Part shown: in pieces, positions 5,787 through 11,989 of the stretch | Layout: each line of letters starts with the position of its first letter | Position numbering within the stretch: position 1 is the stretch's first letter | DNA from: Clostridia bacterium | GTDB lineage: Bacteria; Bacillota; Clostridia; Oscillospirales; CAG-272 | Direction of reading: 5' to 3' | NCBI GenBank assembly: GCA_017416885.1 | Contig: JAFQAM010000350.1 | Coordinates: 1-11,989, forward strand | DNA length: 11,989 bases | Position numbers and translations under genes: made by a program | Notes under the pieces: generated by a model | Database searches by the model: none | Told to the model about the DNA's origin: nothing | The model's input: only the letters and a program-made list of their open reading frames with translations

Positions 5787-6692
5787 ATGGAAATACAAAT
5801 GTTTAACGGGTGGTATTTCTTTTGGATTTTTCTACTCGCTTTTATAACCGCTGATTTATATTTGTTATTTAAAAATAAGAGTAAAAAAGCTCAGGATATA
5901 CTATTATTTTCGCTTTTGGTGGTGGGACTTATTATGCATTTTACAAAATGCTATTATCCACCGTATTCTACCGATGAAGCAAGAATGCTAAGGGATTCCT
6001 GGTTTGTTAATATTTGCGGAGCGAATATTGCTCTGTTTCCCTTCTTATATTTTTCCAAAAACAAGCATATAAGAGATTATATGTTTTATATTGGTGTAAT
6101 CAGTGGCTTGATTGCGATTTTCTATCCCCAGGAGCCAATGGCAAAGCTTGACCAAATTAATGAATATCTTGATATTGTTCGTTTTTATTATCACCATTGG
6201 ATGCTTCTTGCCGTTCCCCTTCTCCGTCAGCTTTGGGGACATCATAAGCTTTCATACAAAAGAGTATTGAATGCTCCTACTGGACTTATGCTTCTTGCGC
6301 TTTTTATAATTTTAAATCAGATTTTCCAAAGTGAGCTTGGATTTATTCCTTTAAGAAATGAAAATATGATACCGAATTATAAAAACACATCCTACATATG
6401 GGGACCTTTAAATCAGGACGGTACAATGGATCCAATTGGCGGTGTTCTTGCAATATTCACTCCCGAATTCTTTAAAACAATGCCTGTCGGACCGCACAAG
6501 GGCGAGCTTAAATATTGGCCCTGGTTCTGGCTTTTATGTCCAATATATTTAATTGTAACTACTCTTGCATTTTTGATTAGCTTAATTCAAGACCACAAAA
6601 GCTTTGCAAGCGATATGAAGCTGTTAAAAGCAAAATGCGTTTGTATCTTTAAAATGATAAAGGAAAAGCTTTCAAAAAAATCTATAAAATAG
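5787..6692 (+). CDS. TMEM164/YwaF-like integral membrane protein
   Basis: 301 residues, ATG 5787 with AAGGA seven bases upstream. At least six hydrophobic segments are predicted (about 8-28, 36-52, 73-90, 98-114, 134-148, 162-178, 243-265), so it is a plasma membrane protein. The arrangement WFVNICGANIALFPFLYF followed by FYYHHWMLL is the pattern I associate with TIGR02206/YwaF proteins, which group with eukaryotic TMEM164. C77 and H136/H137 are spaced like the Cys and His reported as necessary for acyltransferase activity in human TMEM164. A membrane acyltransferase role is therefore possible but inferred. A longer extracytoplasmic or cytoplasmic loop (about 180-240) contains PNYKNTSYIWGPLNQDG. 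The C-terminus is a lysine-rich tail. It forms an operon with the following paralogue, 19 bases away. Confidence 0.8.
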   Translation: MEIQMFNGWYFFWIFLLAFITADLYLLFKNKSKKAQDILLFSLLVVGLIMHFTKCYYPPYSTDEARMLRDSWFVNICGANIALFPFLYFSKNKHIRDYMFYIGVISGLIAIFYPQEPMAKLDQINEYLDIVRFYYHHWMLLAVPLLRQLWGHHKLSYKRVLNAPTGLMLLALFIILNQIFQSELGFIPLRNENMIPNYKNTSYIWGPLNQDGTMDPIGGVLAIFTPEFFKTMPVGPHKGELKYWPWFWLLCPIYLIVTTLAFLISLIQDHKSFASDMKLLKAKCVCIFKMIKEKLSKKSIK

Positions 6693-6711
6693 CATTTGTT
6701 TGGAGTTAGAT

Positions 6712-7404
6712 ATGAGTCCACAGCTTTTTGGAATTGAACATATTTTATATATTATTATTTCTACGGCGCTTTGTGGTGGAGCGCTTATTTTAGCAAAGAG
6801 ATATGCAAAAACAGAAAAAATGCAGAATGTCTTTTTAAAGTCACTCGCCGCTCTGCTTTTGATTGCGATTTTAACAAACAGGCTTTCACAGGTATTCAGA
6901 TATGATACTGTAAGGTGGTACTGTATTATTCCCGATAGCTTTTGCGGTATGACAAGTCTTGTTTTATCTCTCGGCGTGCTTTTGGGAAAGAAAAATAATG
7001 CAGTTTTGCATTTCACTTGGCTTCTTGGTCTTTTCGGCGGCATTTCCACTGTAATTTATGCAACCTTTATAGGTCAAAGCACATCAATATTCTATTTGCC
7101 CACTATTTCGGGGCTATTACATCATAGCTTCTCTGCTTCGCTTGTAATTGAAATTTTGATGTTCAAATGGATAAATATAACCTACAAAAGGTGGTACTGT
7201 ACGGTCTTCGGCTTTACTGCGTATTTAACTGTTGGCGCGTTTTTAATGCATACATTTAATTTAAGTGATGCATTCCATATTGCTGAGCCTCTTTTATCGG
7301 GGACAAAGCTTACCGCTTGGGTTATGGCGCCTATGTATCTTTCAGCTTATGCTATCATACTTTTATTAATTGAGATTGCTCGGAAAAAGAATTTAATAAA
7401 ATAA
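6712..7404 (+). CDS. TMEM164/YwaF-like integral membrane protein, second divergent paralogue
   Basis: 230 residues. ATG 6712 is chosen over the in-frame TTG at 6700 because GGAG (6702-6705) is six bases upstream of the ATG. It opens with FGIEHILYI, typical of the YwaF group, and has about six membrane segments. The motif PDSFCGMTSLVLSLG (C78) and later GLLHHSFSASLVI (H137/H138) match the Cys and HH of the preceding gene at nearly identical spacing (59 residues here and there), although the rest is very divergent. It lacks the long loop and basic tail of its neighbour. It is the second gene of the operon from the promoter at 5704, and a strong terminator follows. Two related subunits in one operon could form a heteromer. 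Confidence 0.8.
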   Translation: MSPQLFGIEHILYIIISTALCGGALILAKRYAKTEKMQNVFLKSLAALLLIAILTNRLSQVFRYDTVRWYCIIPDSFCGMTSLVLSLGVLLGKKNNAVLHFTWLLGLFGGISTVIYATFIGQSTSIFYLPTISGLLHHSFSASLVIEILMFKWINITYKRWYCTVFGFTAYLTVGAFLMHTFNLSDAFHIAEPLLSGTKLTAWVMAPMYLSAYAIILLLIEIARKKNLIK

Positions 7405-7406
7405 TT

Positions 7407-7445
7407 AAATGGCTGTCGCATTTGCGATAGCCATTTGTTTTGTTA
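7407..7445 (+). terminator. Intrinsic terminator of the TMEM164-like operon
   Basis: 13-bp stem: aaatggctgtcgc (7407-7419) pairs with gcgatagccattt (7424-7436), with one G-T wobble and loop attt. It is followed by gttttgtt. It begins three bases after the stop codon. Confidence 0.85.
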
Positions 7446-7485
7446 ATTTTTGTAAATTTATTATATCCTTATTGATAATCAACAC

Positions 7486-7514
7486 TTGACACATTGGCTA
7501 TATGATAGTATAAT
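7486..7514 (+). promoter_or_regulatory. Perfect-consensus sigma-A promoter
   Basis: TTGACA (7486-7491) and TATAAT (7509-7514) with a 17-bp spacer, predicted start near 7521, then aggagag (7531-7537) before ATG 7543. A 12-bp perfect inverted repeat flanks it: ttttgttaattt (7438-7449) and aaattaacaaaa (7516-7527). Both contain the ATTAACAA core found around the promoter at 5704. A consensus promoter with such boxes is likely repressed under some condition. Confidence 0.88.
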
Positions 7515-7542
7515 TAAATTAACAAAATAAAGGAGAGATACT

Positions 7543-9405
7543 ATGAGCTACGATGTAAAAAAAGCAGTTGGCAATCCTGACAGCTCCGTATTTATTCGTA
7601 GATTAATAATCTATGGACTTCTTTTAGTTTTAATGTTGATTGCACCAAAATTTATTTTTCCAAAAATTATGGTGAGTATGGCGGTAGGCGGCTTAAAGAC
7701 TGCCTGGTATTTGGTTTTTGTGCCGCTTGTATTATTTATGATGTTAATAAATCTATTTAAGTGTTGGCGACGCAGATATCCTCTTGCTTATATGGATAAT
7801 TACAACAAGGAAGCAAAAGAAAACGGATATGAATATTGCCCTCGCTGTGGCTATGAGCTTGAGCTTAGAAAACGCACTCGCTATCACCGTGAAAAAACAG
7901 GCGAGCTTATTACAACCACCACATACAGTGACGGCTCAAAAACCGTGGACAAAAAGGATGTTTACGGTAATGTAAAAAGAACGGAGTATGTTTATAAATG
8001 CTCCAACAACAAGTGCTTACTTGAGGTGGATAGACATCTATCACAAAGTCATTTGCCTTGGAAAAACAGGGAAATAAGATGTTTAACCTTAAATGATGAT
8101 AAGCTATTAAGCCGTAAGCATCCTTATGCTGCATCTATTTTGCTTTCCCGTTTATTTGCGCCATTTCTTGCAATTATAATTATTTTGGCTTGTATTATTA
8201 CTATTTACTCATATGCCAATTTGCATAATGGGGAATGGGAATACCTTACTGTAAATAAAGAAGCAAGCCGCACTGAAAGCGAATACAAGGACTATCTTTT
8301 ATCCTTAGACACAGAAAATCCCAATTATCATTTTACCTACGAAAAGGAAGCTTCGGATTTAATGAGCTATTTAGGTAAATGGTTCTTGCGTAAGGATAAA
8401 ACCGTTGGCTATACTATGAACTCTTATAGCTTAGACGGTGTAACTGTTTTAAATTTCAATTTTGACGGCTATGATGCAAGTACCGGTATTCCAAACGGTT
8501 GGTACACCTTAACAGAGATTGACGGAGTTAATGTAATTTTAGACGATACCAACGAAAAAATTTACAAGGAAGGCACTGAGTTTTATGATACCTTTGCGCC
8601 GAAGCTATTAGCATTATCTTACGATAAGGAGCTTCAAATAGTACTTGACCGTATAAGTGACGGTGAGCATGGGCTATATGGCACAAATGATTTTTGGACT
8701 GAGTATATCCGTCAAAATAATACAACGGTGTATTCATATATGCAATCTAAGGATGCGACTAAGGTTGACAGGGAATTTCGCGCTATTACTACTTATCCTG
8801 ATGATAATATAATGGAAAAATGGTATTTTTCTTACAGTGATGATAAGTATGAGCCAGACGACCTTGAGGGATATGTATATTCGGATGCAGTACCTGAAAT
8901 TAACGATGAGCTTGGCAAGCTGATAAATGATAGCAGTGACGGTAGCGGAAGCTATGCTTTATATAAAAATGGTACTTTATCTATTGGAATTAGCATAGAA
9001 TATCTTGCTAACGGCTATGATTTTGAAATTGAGGAAATAGCAGAGGATTTTAGTTTAGATTTAGAGCTTGATGCTATTTACCGTGTAAATACCAATGTAA
9101 AATCGCTAACTAAAATAACAACCGATGAAAATTATAAGGAAATTGAGACTGAGTTAAGCTTAGCTGAGCATCAGGATAAATATGACTTCTTTATGAGTAT
9201 AATTCCCGATATTTACATAAGAAGCATTATTGATATGGATAGTGCAGAAATCAAAAAGGAAAATGCGGGCTTAACTAAAATCTACACTATGAAGGATGAA
9301 AACGGAAGCATTACCGCTGAAATGAAGGTAGCATTCGGCAAAATCGGTGAGGTAATTCACTATATTTCTGAAAATGAGTATGCGATAATTGAATTGGGAT
9401 ATTAA
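7543..9405 (+). CDS. Membrane protein with split zinc ribbon and large predicted extracytoplasmic domain
   Basis: 620 residues, unknown function. ATG 7543 follows a good ribosome binding site. Two membrane helices (about 19-40 and 52-71) are followed by a cytoplasmic-looking domain with CPRC (C99, C102) and a second pair C153/C158 (CSNNKC). This would make a four-cysteine zinc ribbon with a long Thr/Lys-rich insertion between the knuckles. A third helix (about 203-224) leads to roughly 395 residues that are acidic, rich in Tyr and Asp, and predicted to be outside the cell. This part contains repeated strand-like stretches (for example LNFNFDGYDASTGIPNGWYT and a later similar block around TLSIGISIEYLANGYDFEIE). 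No catalytic motif is seen. It is a single-gene transcription unit between a consensus promoter and a strong terminator. Sensing or surface stress roles are speculation. Confidence 0.8.
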   Translation: MSYDVKKAVGNPDSSVFIRRLIIYGLLLVLMLIAPKFIFPKIMVSMAVGGLKTAWYLVFVPLVLFMMLINLFKCWRRRYPLAYMDNYNKEAKENGYEYCPRCGYELELRKRTRYHREKTGELITTTTYSDGSKTVDKKDVYGNVKRTEYVYKCSNNKCLLEVDRHLSQSHLPWKNREIRCLTLNDDKLLSRKHPYAASILLSRLFAPFLAIIIILACIITIYSYANLHNGEWEYLTVNKEASRTESEYKDYLLSLDTENPNYHFTYEKEASDLMSYLGKWFLRKDKTVGYTMNSYSLDGVTVLNFNFDGYDASTGIPNGWYTLTEIDGVNVILDDTNEKIYKEGTEFYDTFAPKLLALSYDKELQIVLDRISDGEHGLYGTNDFWTEYIRQNNTTVYSYMQSKDATKVDREFRAITTYPDDNIMEKWYFSYSDDKYEPDDLEGYVYSDAVPEINDELGKLINDSSDGSGSYALYKNGTLSIGISIEYLANGYDFEIEEIAEDFSLDLELDAIYRVNTNVKSLTKITTDENYKEIETELSLAEHQDKYDFFMSIIPDIYIRSIIDMDSAEIKKENAGLTKIYTMKDENGSITAEMKVAFGKIGEVIHYISENEYAIIELGY

Positions 9406-9431
9406 AATACAAAATATAGTGATACACTAAC

Positions 9432-9467
9432 AAAAAAGGCAGAAATTTTTAAATTTCTGCCTTTTTT
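9432..9467. terminator. Strong bidirectional intrinsic terminator
   Basis: A 17-bp perfect inverted repeat with arms 9432-9448 and 9451-9467 (core ggcagaaattt/aaatttctgcc). It has an A run on the left and a T run on the right, 26 bases after the preceding stop codon. Confidence 0.92.
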
Positions 9468-9498
9468 ACGGTTGTTTTATGATTTTATATAAAATCTA

Positions 9499-9545
9499 TT
9501 GACTTTTATAGACTATTGTGATAGTATAGACTATGGGAGTAGTCT
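9499..9545 (+). promoter_or_regulatory. Promoter and candidate BlaI-type operator of the repressor/protease operon
   Basis: TTGACT (9499-9504) and TAGTAT (9522-9527), spacing 17 bp, predict a start near 9534. Overlapping it are tagactat twice (9509-9516 and 9527-9534) and the inverted pairs actat/atagt (9512-9516 with 9521-9525) and agacta/tagtct (9528-9533 with 9540-9545). These dyads cover the -10 and the start site, which is where BlaI/MecI-family repressors normally bind their own promoter. They lack the TACA-TGTA core of the classical bla/mec operators, so the assignment to this repressor is inferred from position. Confidence 0.65.
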
Positions 9546-9593
9546 GGTATTTGACTAACATAATAATGTAAAAATTATAGCAAGGAGATAATT

Positions 9594-9950
9594 ATGTCAC
9601 AAAAATTATTTGACAGTGAAATCAAGGTTATGGAGCTTATTTGGGAACATGAGCCAATTAGCGCCAAGGATTTAAGCATATTAGCATTTGAAAAATTTAA
9701 TTGGAACAAAAATACAACATACACAGTTATTAAAAAAATTGAAGCTAAGGGCTATATTAACCGTTCAGAGCCGGGATTTATATGCACATCGCTTATTTCA
9801 AAAAATGAGGCGCGTCTTTCCGAAACAAAAAGTCTTATTGACAGACTTTTTGGCGGTTCAAAAAAATCTCTTTTCTCTGCTCTGATTGAGGATGAAGGCA
9901 TAACACAAGAAGAGCTTGATGAGCTTCGCGAAATGATAAACAAGAGGTAA
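9594..9950 (+). CDS. BlaI/MecI/CopY-family transcriptional repressor
   Basis: 118 residues, the usual size of the family. It is a dimeric winged-helix repressor that is inactivated by proteolysis. The winged helix covers about 8-70: FDSEIKVMELIWEHEPISAK, then the recognition helix region NWNKNTTYTVIKKIEAKGYI, then the wing. The dimerisation tail has the family motif LIDRLFGGSKKSLFSALIED (81-100), which includes the region where BlaR/MecR-type proteases cut related repressors, and ends EELDELREMI. ATG 9594 has AAGGAG six bases upstream. The M56 protease gene starts two bases after the stop, so the two are transcribed together. The family normally represses its own operon, here through the dyads at 9509-9545. 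Target signal unknown; beta-lactam response is only one possibility. Confidence 0.93.
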   Translation: MSQKLFDSEIKVMELIWEHEPISAKDLSILAFEKFNWNKNTTYTVIKKIEAKGYINRSEPGFICTSLISKNEARLSETKSLIDRLFGGSKKSLFSALIEDEGITQEELDELREMINKR

Positions 9951-9952
9951 TT

Positions 9953-10864
9953 ATGGGAGAAGTCTTTTATTGGATTTTTAATATGAGTATAATTGCATCT
10001 ATTTGTGGTGTGTTTATTCTTTTAATCCGTTGCTTTAAAAAAATACCCCGTCGCTTTTTAGTTATACTTTGGCTAATTCCGTTTATAAGAATGTGCTTAC
10101 CTGTTGGAATCACAGGAAAATATGGAATTATGTCTTTAATTTCTAAATTTACTACTAAATCTGTTATTGTTTATGAAATTGGTGACGCAACATTTTTAAC
10201 TATGATGAACAGCACTATGGCGGCTGAAGGATACTTTCCGTTAGTATATAAATTTAAGCTTATAGATGATGTTTTTTCTATTGCTTCAATAATATGGTTA
10301 GTTGTTTTATCTTTACTTATTCTACTTTTCTCATTGGTGTATTTTAGTGAAATAAAGAAAATAAAGGACTCAACACATTATAAAGATAATATTTATTTTT
10401 CAAATAAGGTAAATTATCCCTCTGTATATGGAATAATCAAGCCGAAAATTATTATTCCTTATGAATATAAAGAAAGTAATATTGACTACATCATTATGCA
10501 CGAAAGGACACATATAAAAAGATTAGACAATTTTTTTCGTGTTGCATCTTTTTTAATTACCTGTGTTCATTGGTTTAATCCGTTATCATGGCTATTCTTA
10601 AAATTACTTTATAATGATATGGAGCTTGCATGTGACGAAACCGTCATTTCAAAATGCAATGAAACAGAAATAAAAGAATATGCTAACACTCTTTTAAGCT
10701 CGTTAGAAAAATCAAGCATTATAAAATCTAATCTTGGTGGAGCAAAAATTCGTACAAGGATAAAAAACATATTATCCTACAAAAATTTGACGGTCTTATC
10801 GGTTATAGGTTTTTCTTCTATTATCGTTATAATTGCGTATATTTTACTGACAAATGCAATATGA
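9953..10864 (+). CDS. M56-family (BlaR1/MecR1-like) membrane zinc metalloprotease lacking the penicillin-binding sensor
   Basis: 303 residues. The N-terminal half has membrane segments at about 4-26, 36-52 and 108-130, then the protease core with HERTH (H183, E184, H187) and the third zinc ligand in ELACDE (E224, with D228). A further hydrophobic stretch (about 196-215) lies inside the core, as in BlaR1, and a last helix at about 281-300 ends the protein. The motif FNPLSWLFLKLLYNDMELACD is diagnostic for peptidase family M56. Known relatives BlaR1/MecR1 are near 585-600 residues, with an extracellular transpeptidase-like sensor; this one stops after the last membrane helix, so any signal must be sensed differently. 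ATG 9953 follows GAGGTAATT, where the ribosome binding site overlaps the end of the repressor gene. The stop overlaps an ATG (ATGA at 10861). Confidence 0.92.
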   Translation: MGEVFYWIFNMSIIASICGVFILLIRCFKKIPRRFLVILWLIPFIRMCLPVGITGKYGIMSLISKFTTKSVIVYEIGDATFLTMMNSTMAAEGYFPLVYKFKLIDDVFSIASIIWLVVLSLLILLFSLVYFSEIKKIKDSTHYKDNIYFSNKVNYPSVYGIIKPKIIIPYEYKESNIDYIIMHERTHIKRLDNFFRVASFLITCVHWFNPLSWLFLKLLYNDMELACDETVISKCNETEIKEYANTLLSSLEKSSIIKSNLGGAKIRTRIKNILSYKNLTVLSVIGFSSIIVIIAYILLTNAI

Positions 10865-10875
10865 AAGGAGAATTT

Positions 10876-11859
10876 ATGAATAATACTACATTAAAAAAAT
10901 ATTATGTATTTTCACTATTGGGAATTCTTTTAGCATCAATTTATCCATTATATATGGGAATTAAGGTTGGTGTTGATATGATTAAACACGGAACCGTTTT
11001 TGCAGAAAACTATCCAAAATATATTATTCCATACACTCCTATTAGCATATCTCTAATTGTTGGTGTTGCGTTAATGATGATTTTTATAAAATACACTAAA
11101 AAGTTATCTCTGCTTTTTTCTTCTGTGGTTTCGACTATAATGTTTTTTGTTACTGAACTGATTTTAGAAAATATGGTTATTGTTACAAAAACAGTTACTA
11201 CCACTCTTGAAAGCTGGCAAATGTATATGTGCTATGTTCCGTCAGCAGACAGATATGTAGATTGGGACTCAGGGATTGCTTCTTGGACTGAGGTCGATGT
11301 ATTGATGGGGGAATACAGTCCTGCATTTAAGCTTCACTTTTATATAATATCTATTGTTATTATAATTTCTCTTTTAAACTGTTTTTACGGTTTTGCTAAT
11401 ATGATTAAAACGAAAGAGACAAGTCGATATAAGTCACTCATTATTCAATCCATATCAAGTGTAGCGTTTCTTGGAATGTGCATTTGGGCATGCTTTACTG
11501 CTTTTTATAGAACAGGTGCAATTTTAGTTTCGCCTCTTTCCGCATTTCTAATGAGTATATTTTTCATTTTACTTGGTGTAACTGTTGGAATTTATATTAT
11601 TTCATTTACTTTAAATAAGAAAAAGCTATTATCTATATTTCTGCCGTCAATTTCTGCTTCACTTGTTACACTTATAATGTATATTGGCGAAATGTTTTTG
11701 CTAAGCGGTCATCTTTATCGTTTTGGAAGTGGTTTTTTATTCAAGGAAATTTCGGGAATAGTGCTTGCTCCGTTTGATATTTTGATTATACTCTTATCCG
11801 GTGGAATAACGGTTATAACATCTATTCTAATAAATAAAACACGCAAAAAGGACTGTTAA
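10876..11859 (+). CDS. Polytopic membrane protein of unknown function, third gene of the BlaI/M56 operon
   Basis: 327 residues. ATG 10876 is preferred to the ATG at 10861, because AAGGAG (10865-10870) lies five bases before it and would be inside the longer version. About eight membrane segments are predicted (near 9-29, 54-71, 75-97, 152-172, 188-209, 215-244, 252-272, 297-320). A predicted extracytoplasmic loop (about 100-150) contains SWQMYMCYVPSADRYVDWDS, rich in Tyr and Trp. There is no ATP-binding cassette, catalytic triad or known signature. The operon places it under the repressor and protease, so it could be the regulated effector (envelope protection, export or immunity) or the missing signal sensor for the protease; neither can be decided from sequence. 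The stop codon lies in the loop of the terminator. Confidence 0.85.
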   Translation: MNNTTLKKYYVFSLLGILLASIYPLYMGIKVGVDMIKHGTVFAENYPKYIIPYTPISISLIVGVALMMIFIKYTKKLSLLFSSVVSTIMFFVTELILENMVIVTKTVTTTLESWQMYMCYVPSADRYVDWDSGIASWTEVDVLMGEYSPAFKLHFYIISIVIIISLLNCFYGFANMIKTKETSRYKSLIIQSISSVAFLGMCIWACFTAFYRTGAILVSPLSAFLMSIFFILLGVTVGIYIISFTLNKKKLLSIFLPSISASLVTLIMYIGEMFLLSGHLYRFGSGFLFKEISGIVLAPFDILIILLSGGITVITSILINKTRKKDC

Positions 11860-11873
11860 ACAGTCCTTTTTTG
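11845..11873. terminator. Bidirectional terminator shared by convergent genes
   Basis: 11-bp stem aaaaaggactg (11845-11855) / cagtccttttt (11861-11871), loop ttaaa containing the stop codon of the membrane protein. The A and T flanks let it act in both directions, which fits the convergent gene ending at 11874. Confidence 0.88.
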
Positions 11874-11989
11874 TTATTGCGGCGCTTTGTATGAGATTAG
11901 TTCCTTTAAAAAGTCGATACTGCTTTGGTAGTCCTCATCGTTTGCGAAAACTGTTTTTTGAAGGACTAAAATAATTGTATCGTCGGGGA
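11874..11989 (-). CDS. C-terminal end of an unrecognised minus-strand gene (partial)
   Basis: Reading the minus strand from the window edge gives one open frame of 37 complete codons (PDDTIILVLQKTVFANDEDY... ending LISYKAPQ). It stops at a TAA whose complement is bases 11874-11876, one base beyond the shared terminator. The other two minus-strand frames are closed by stops. The residues look like a real soluble protein end (a strand, then an acidic loop and a helix). The family cannot be assigned from this fragment. Confidence 0.6.
   Translation of the reverse strand, partial: PDDTIILVLQKTVFANDEDYQSSIDFLKELISYKAPQ

Noticed and set aside
9953..10864. True beta-lactam sensor BlaR1/MecR1
   Set aside because: The C-terminal penicillin-binding domain is missing and the protein has about half the usual length, so only an M56 protease assignment is justified.

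Overview
The window looks like chromosomal DNA of a low-GC Gram-positive anaerobe, most likely a Clostridia (Oscillospirales-like) gut bacterium. The basis is AT-rich third positions, strong AAGGAG-type ribosome binding sites, near-consensus TTGACA-17-TATAAT promoters, U-tailed hairpin terminators, a BlaI/M56 peptidase pair and a YwaF-type membrane protein. No rRNA or tRNA gene is visible, so the taxonomy is inference only.

Left part (1-2420): the 3' end of an AraC-family regulator, then a stand-alone 528-residue protein with a complete Ser/Thr kinase core between two unrecognised regions, ending near a strong bidirectional terminator. Middle (2208-2796): about 590 bp without a convincing gene but rich in structure. 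It holds a multi-stem segment just after the kinase (2223-2340). It then holds a striking two-fold symmetric array of small hairpins joined by tatatcatca / tgatgatata linkers (2421-2590), and more hairpins to its right.

Centre (2797-5615): a set of small genes of unknown function. The first has a consensus promoter and a good ribosome binding site but is frameshifted near 2890-2900. Next come a cysteine-rich 101-residue protein and a 361-residue membrane protein with a PH-like soluble segment. Last is a 237-residue helical/membrane protein whose leader shares 23 identical bases with that of the frameshifted gene.

Right centre (5689-9470): a promoter drives two adjacent TMEM164/YwaF-like membrane proteins that are divergent paralogues. 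Both keep one Cys and an HH pair at nearly the same spacing. After a terminator and a perfect-consensus promoter comes a 620-residue membrane protein with a split zinc ribbon and a large predicted outside domain. The two promoters share flanking ATTAACAA boxes, which hints at co-regulation.

Right end (9499-11989): a compact three-gene operon of a BlaI-type repressor, an M56 (BlaR1/MecR1-like) zinc protease without the penicillin-binding sensor, and a polytopic membrane protein. This has the layout of a proteolysis-controlled envelope stress or immunity circuit. A shared terminator separates it from the 3' end of a convergent, unrecognised gene on the minus strand.
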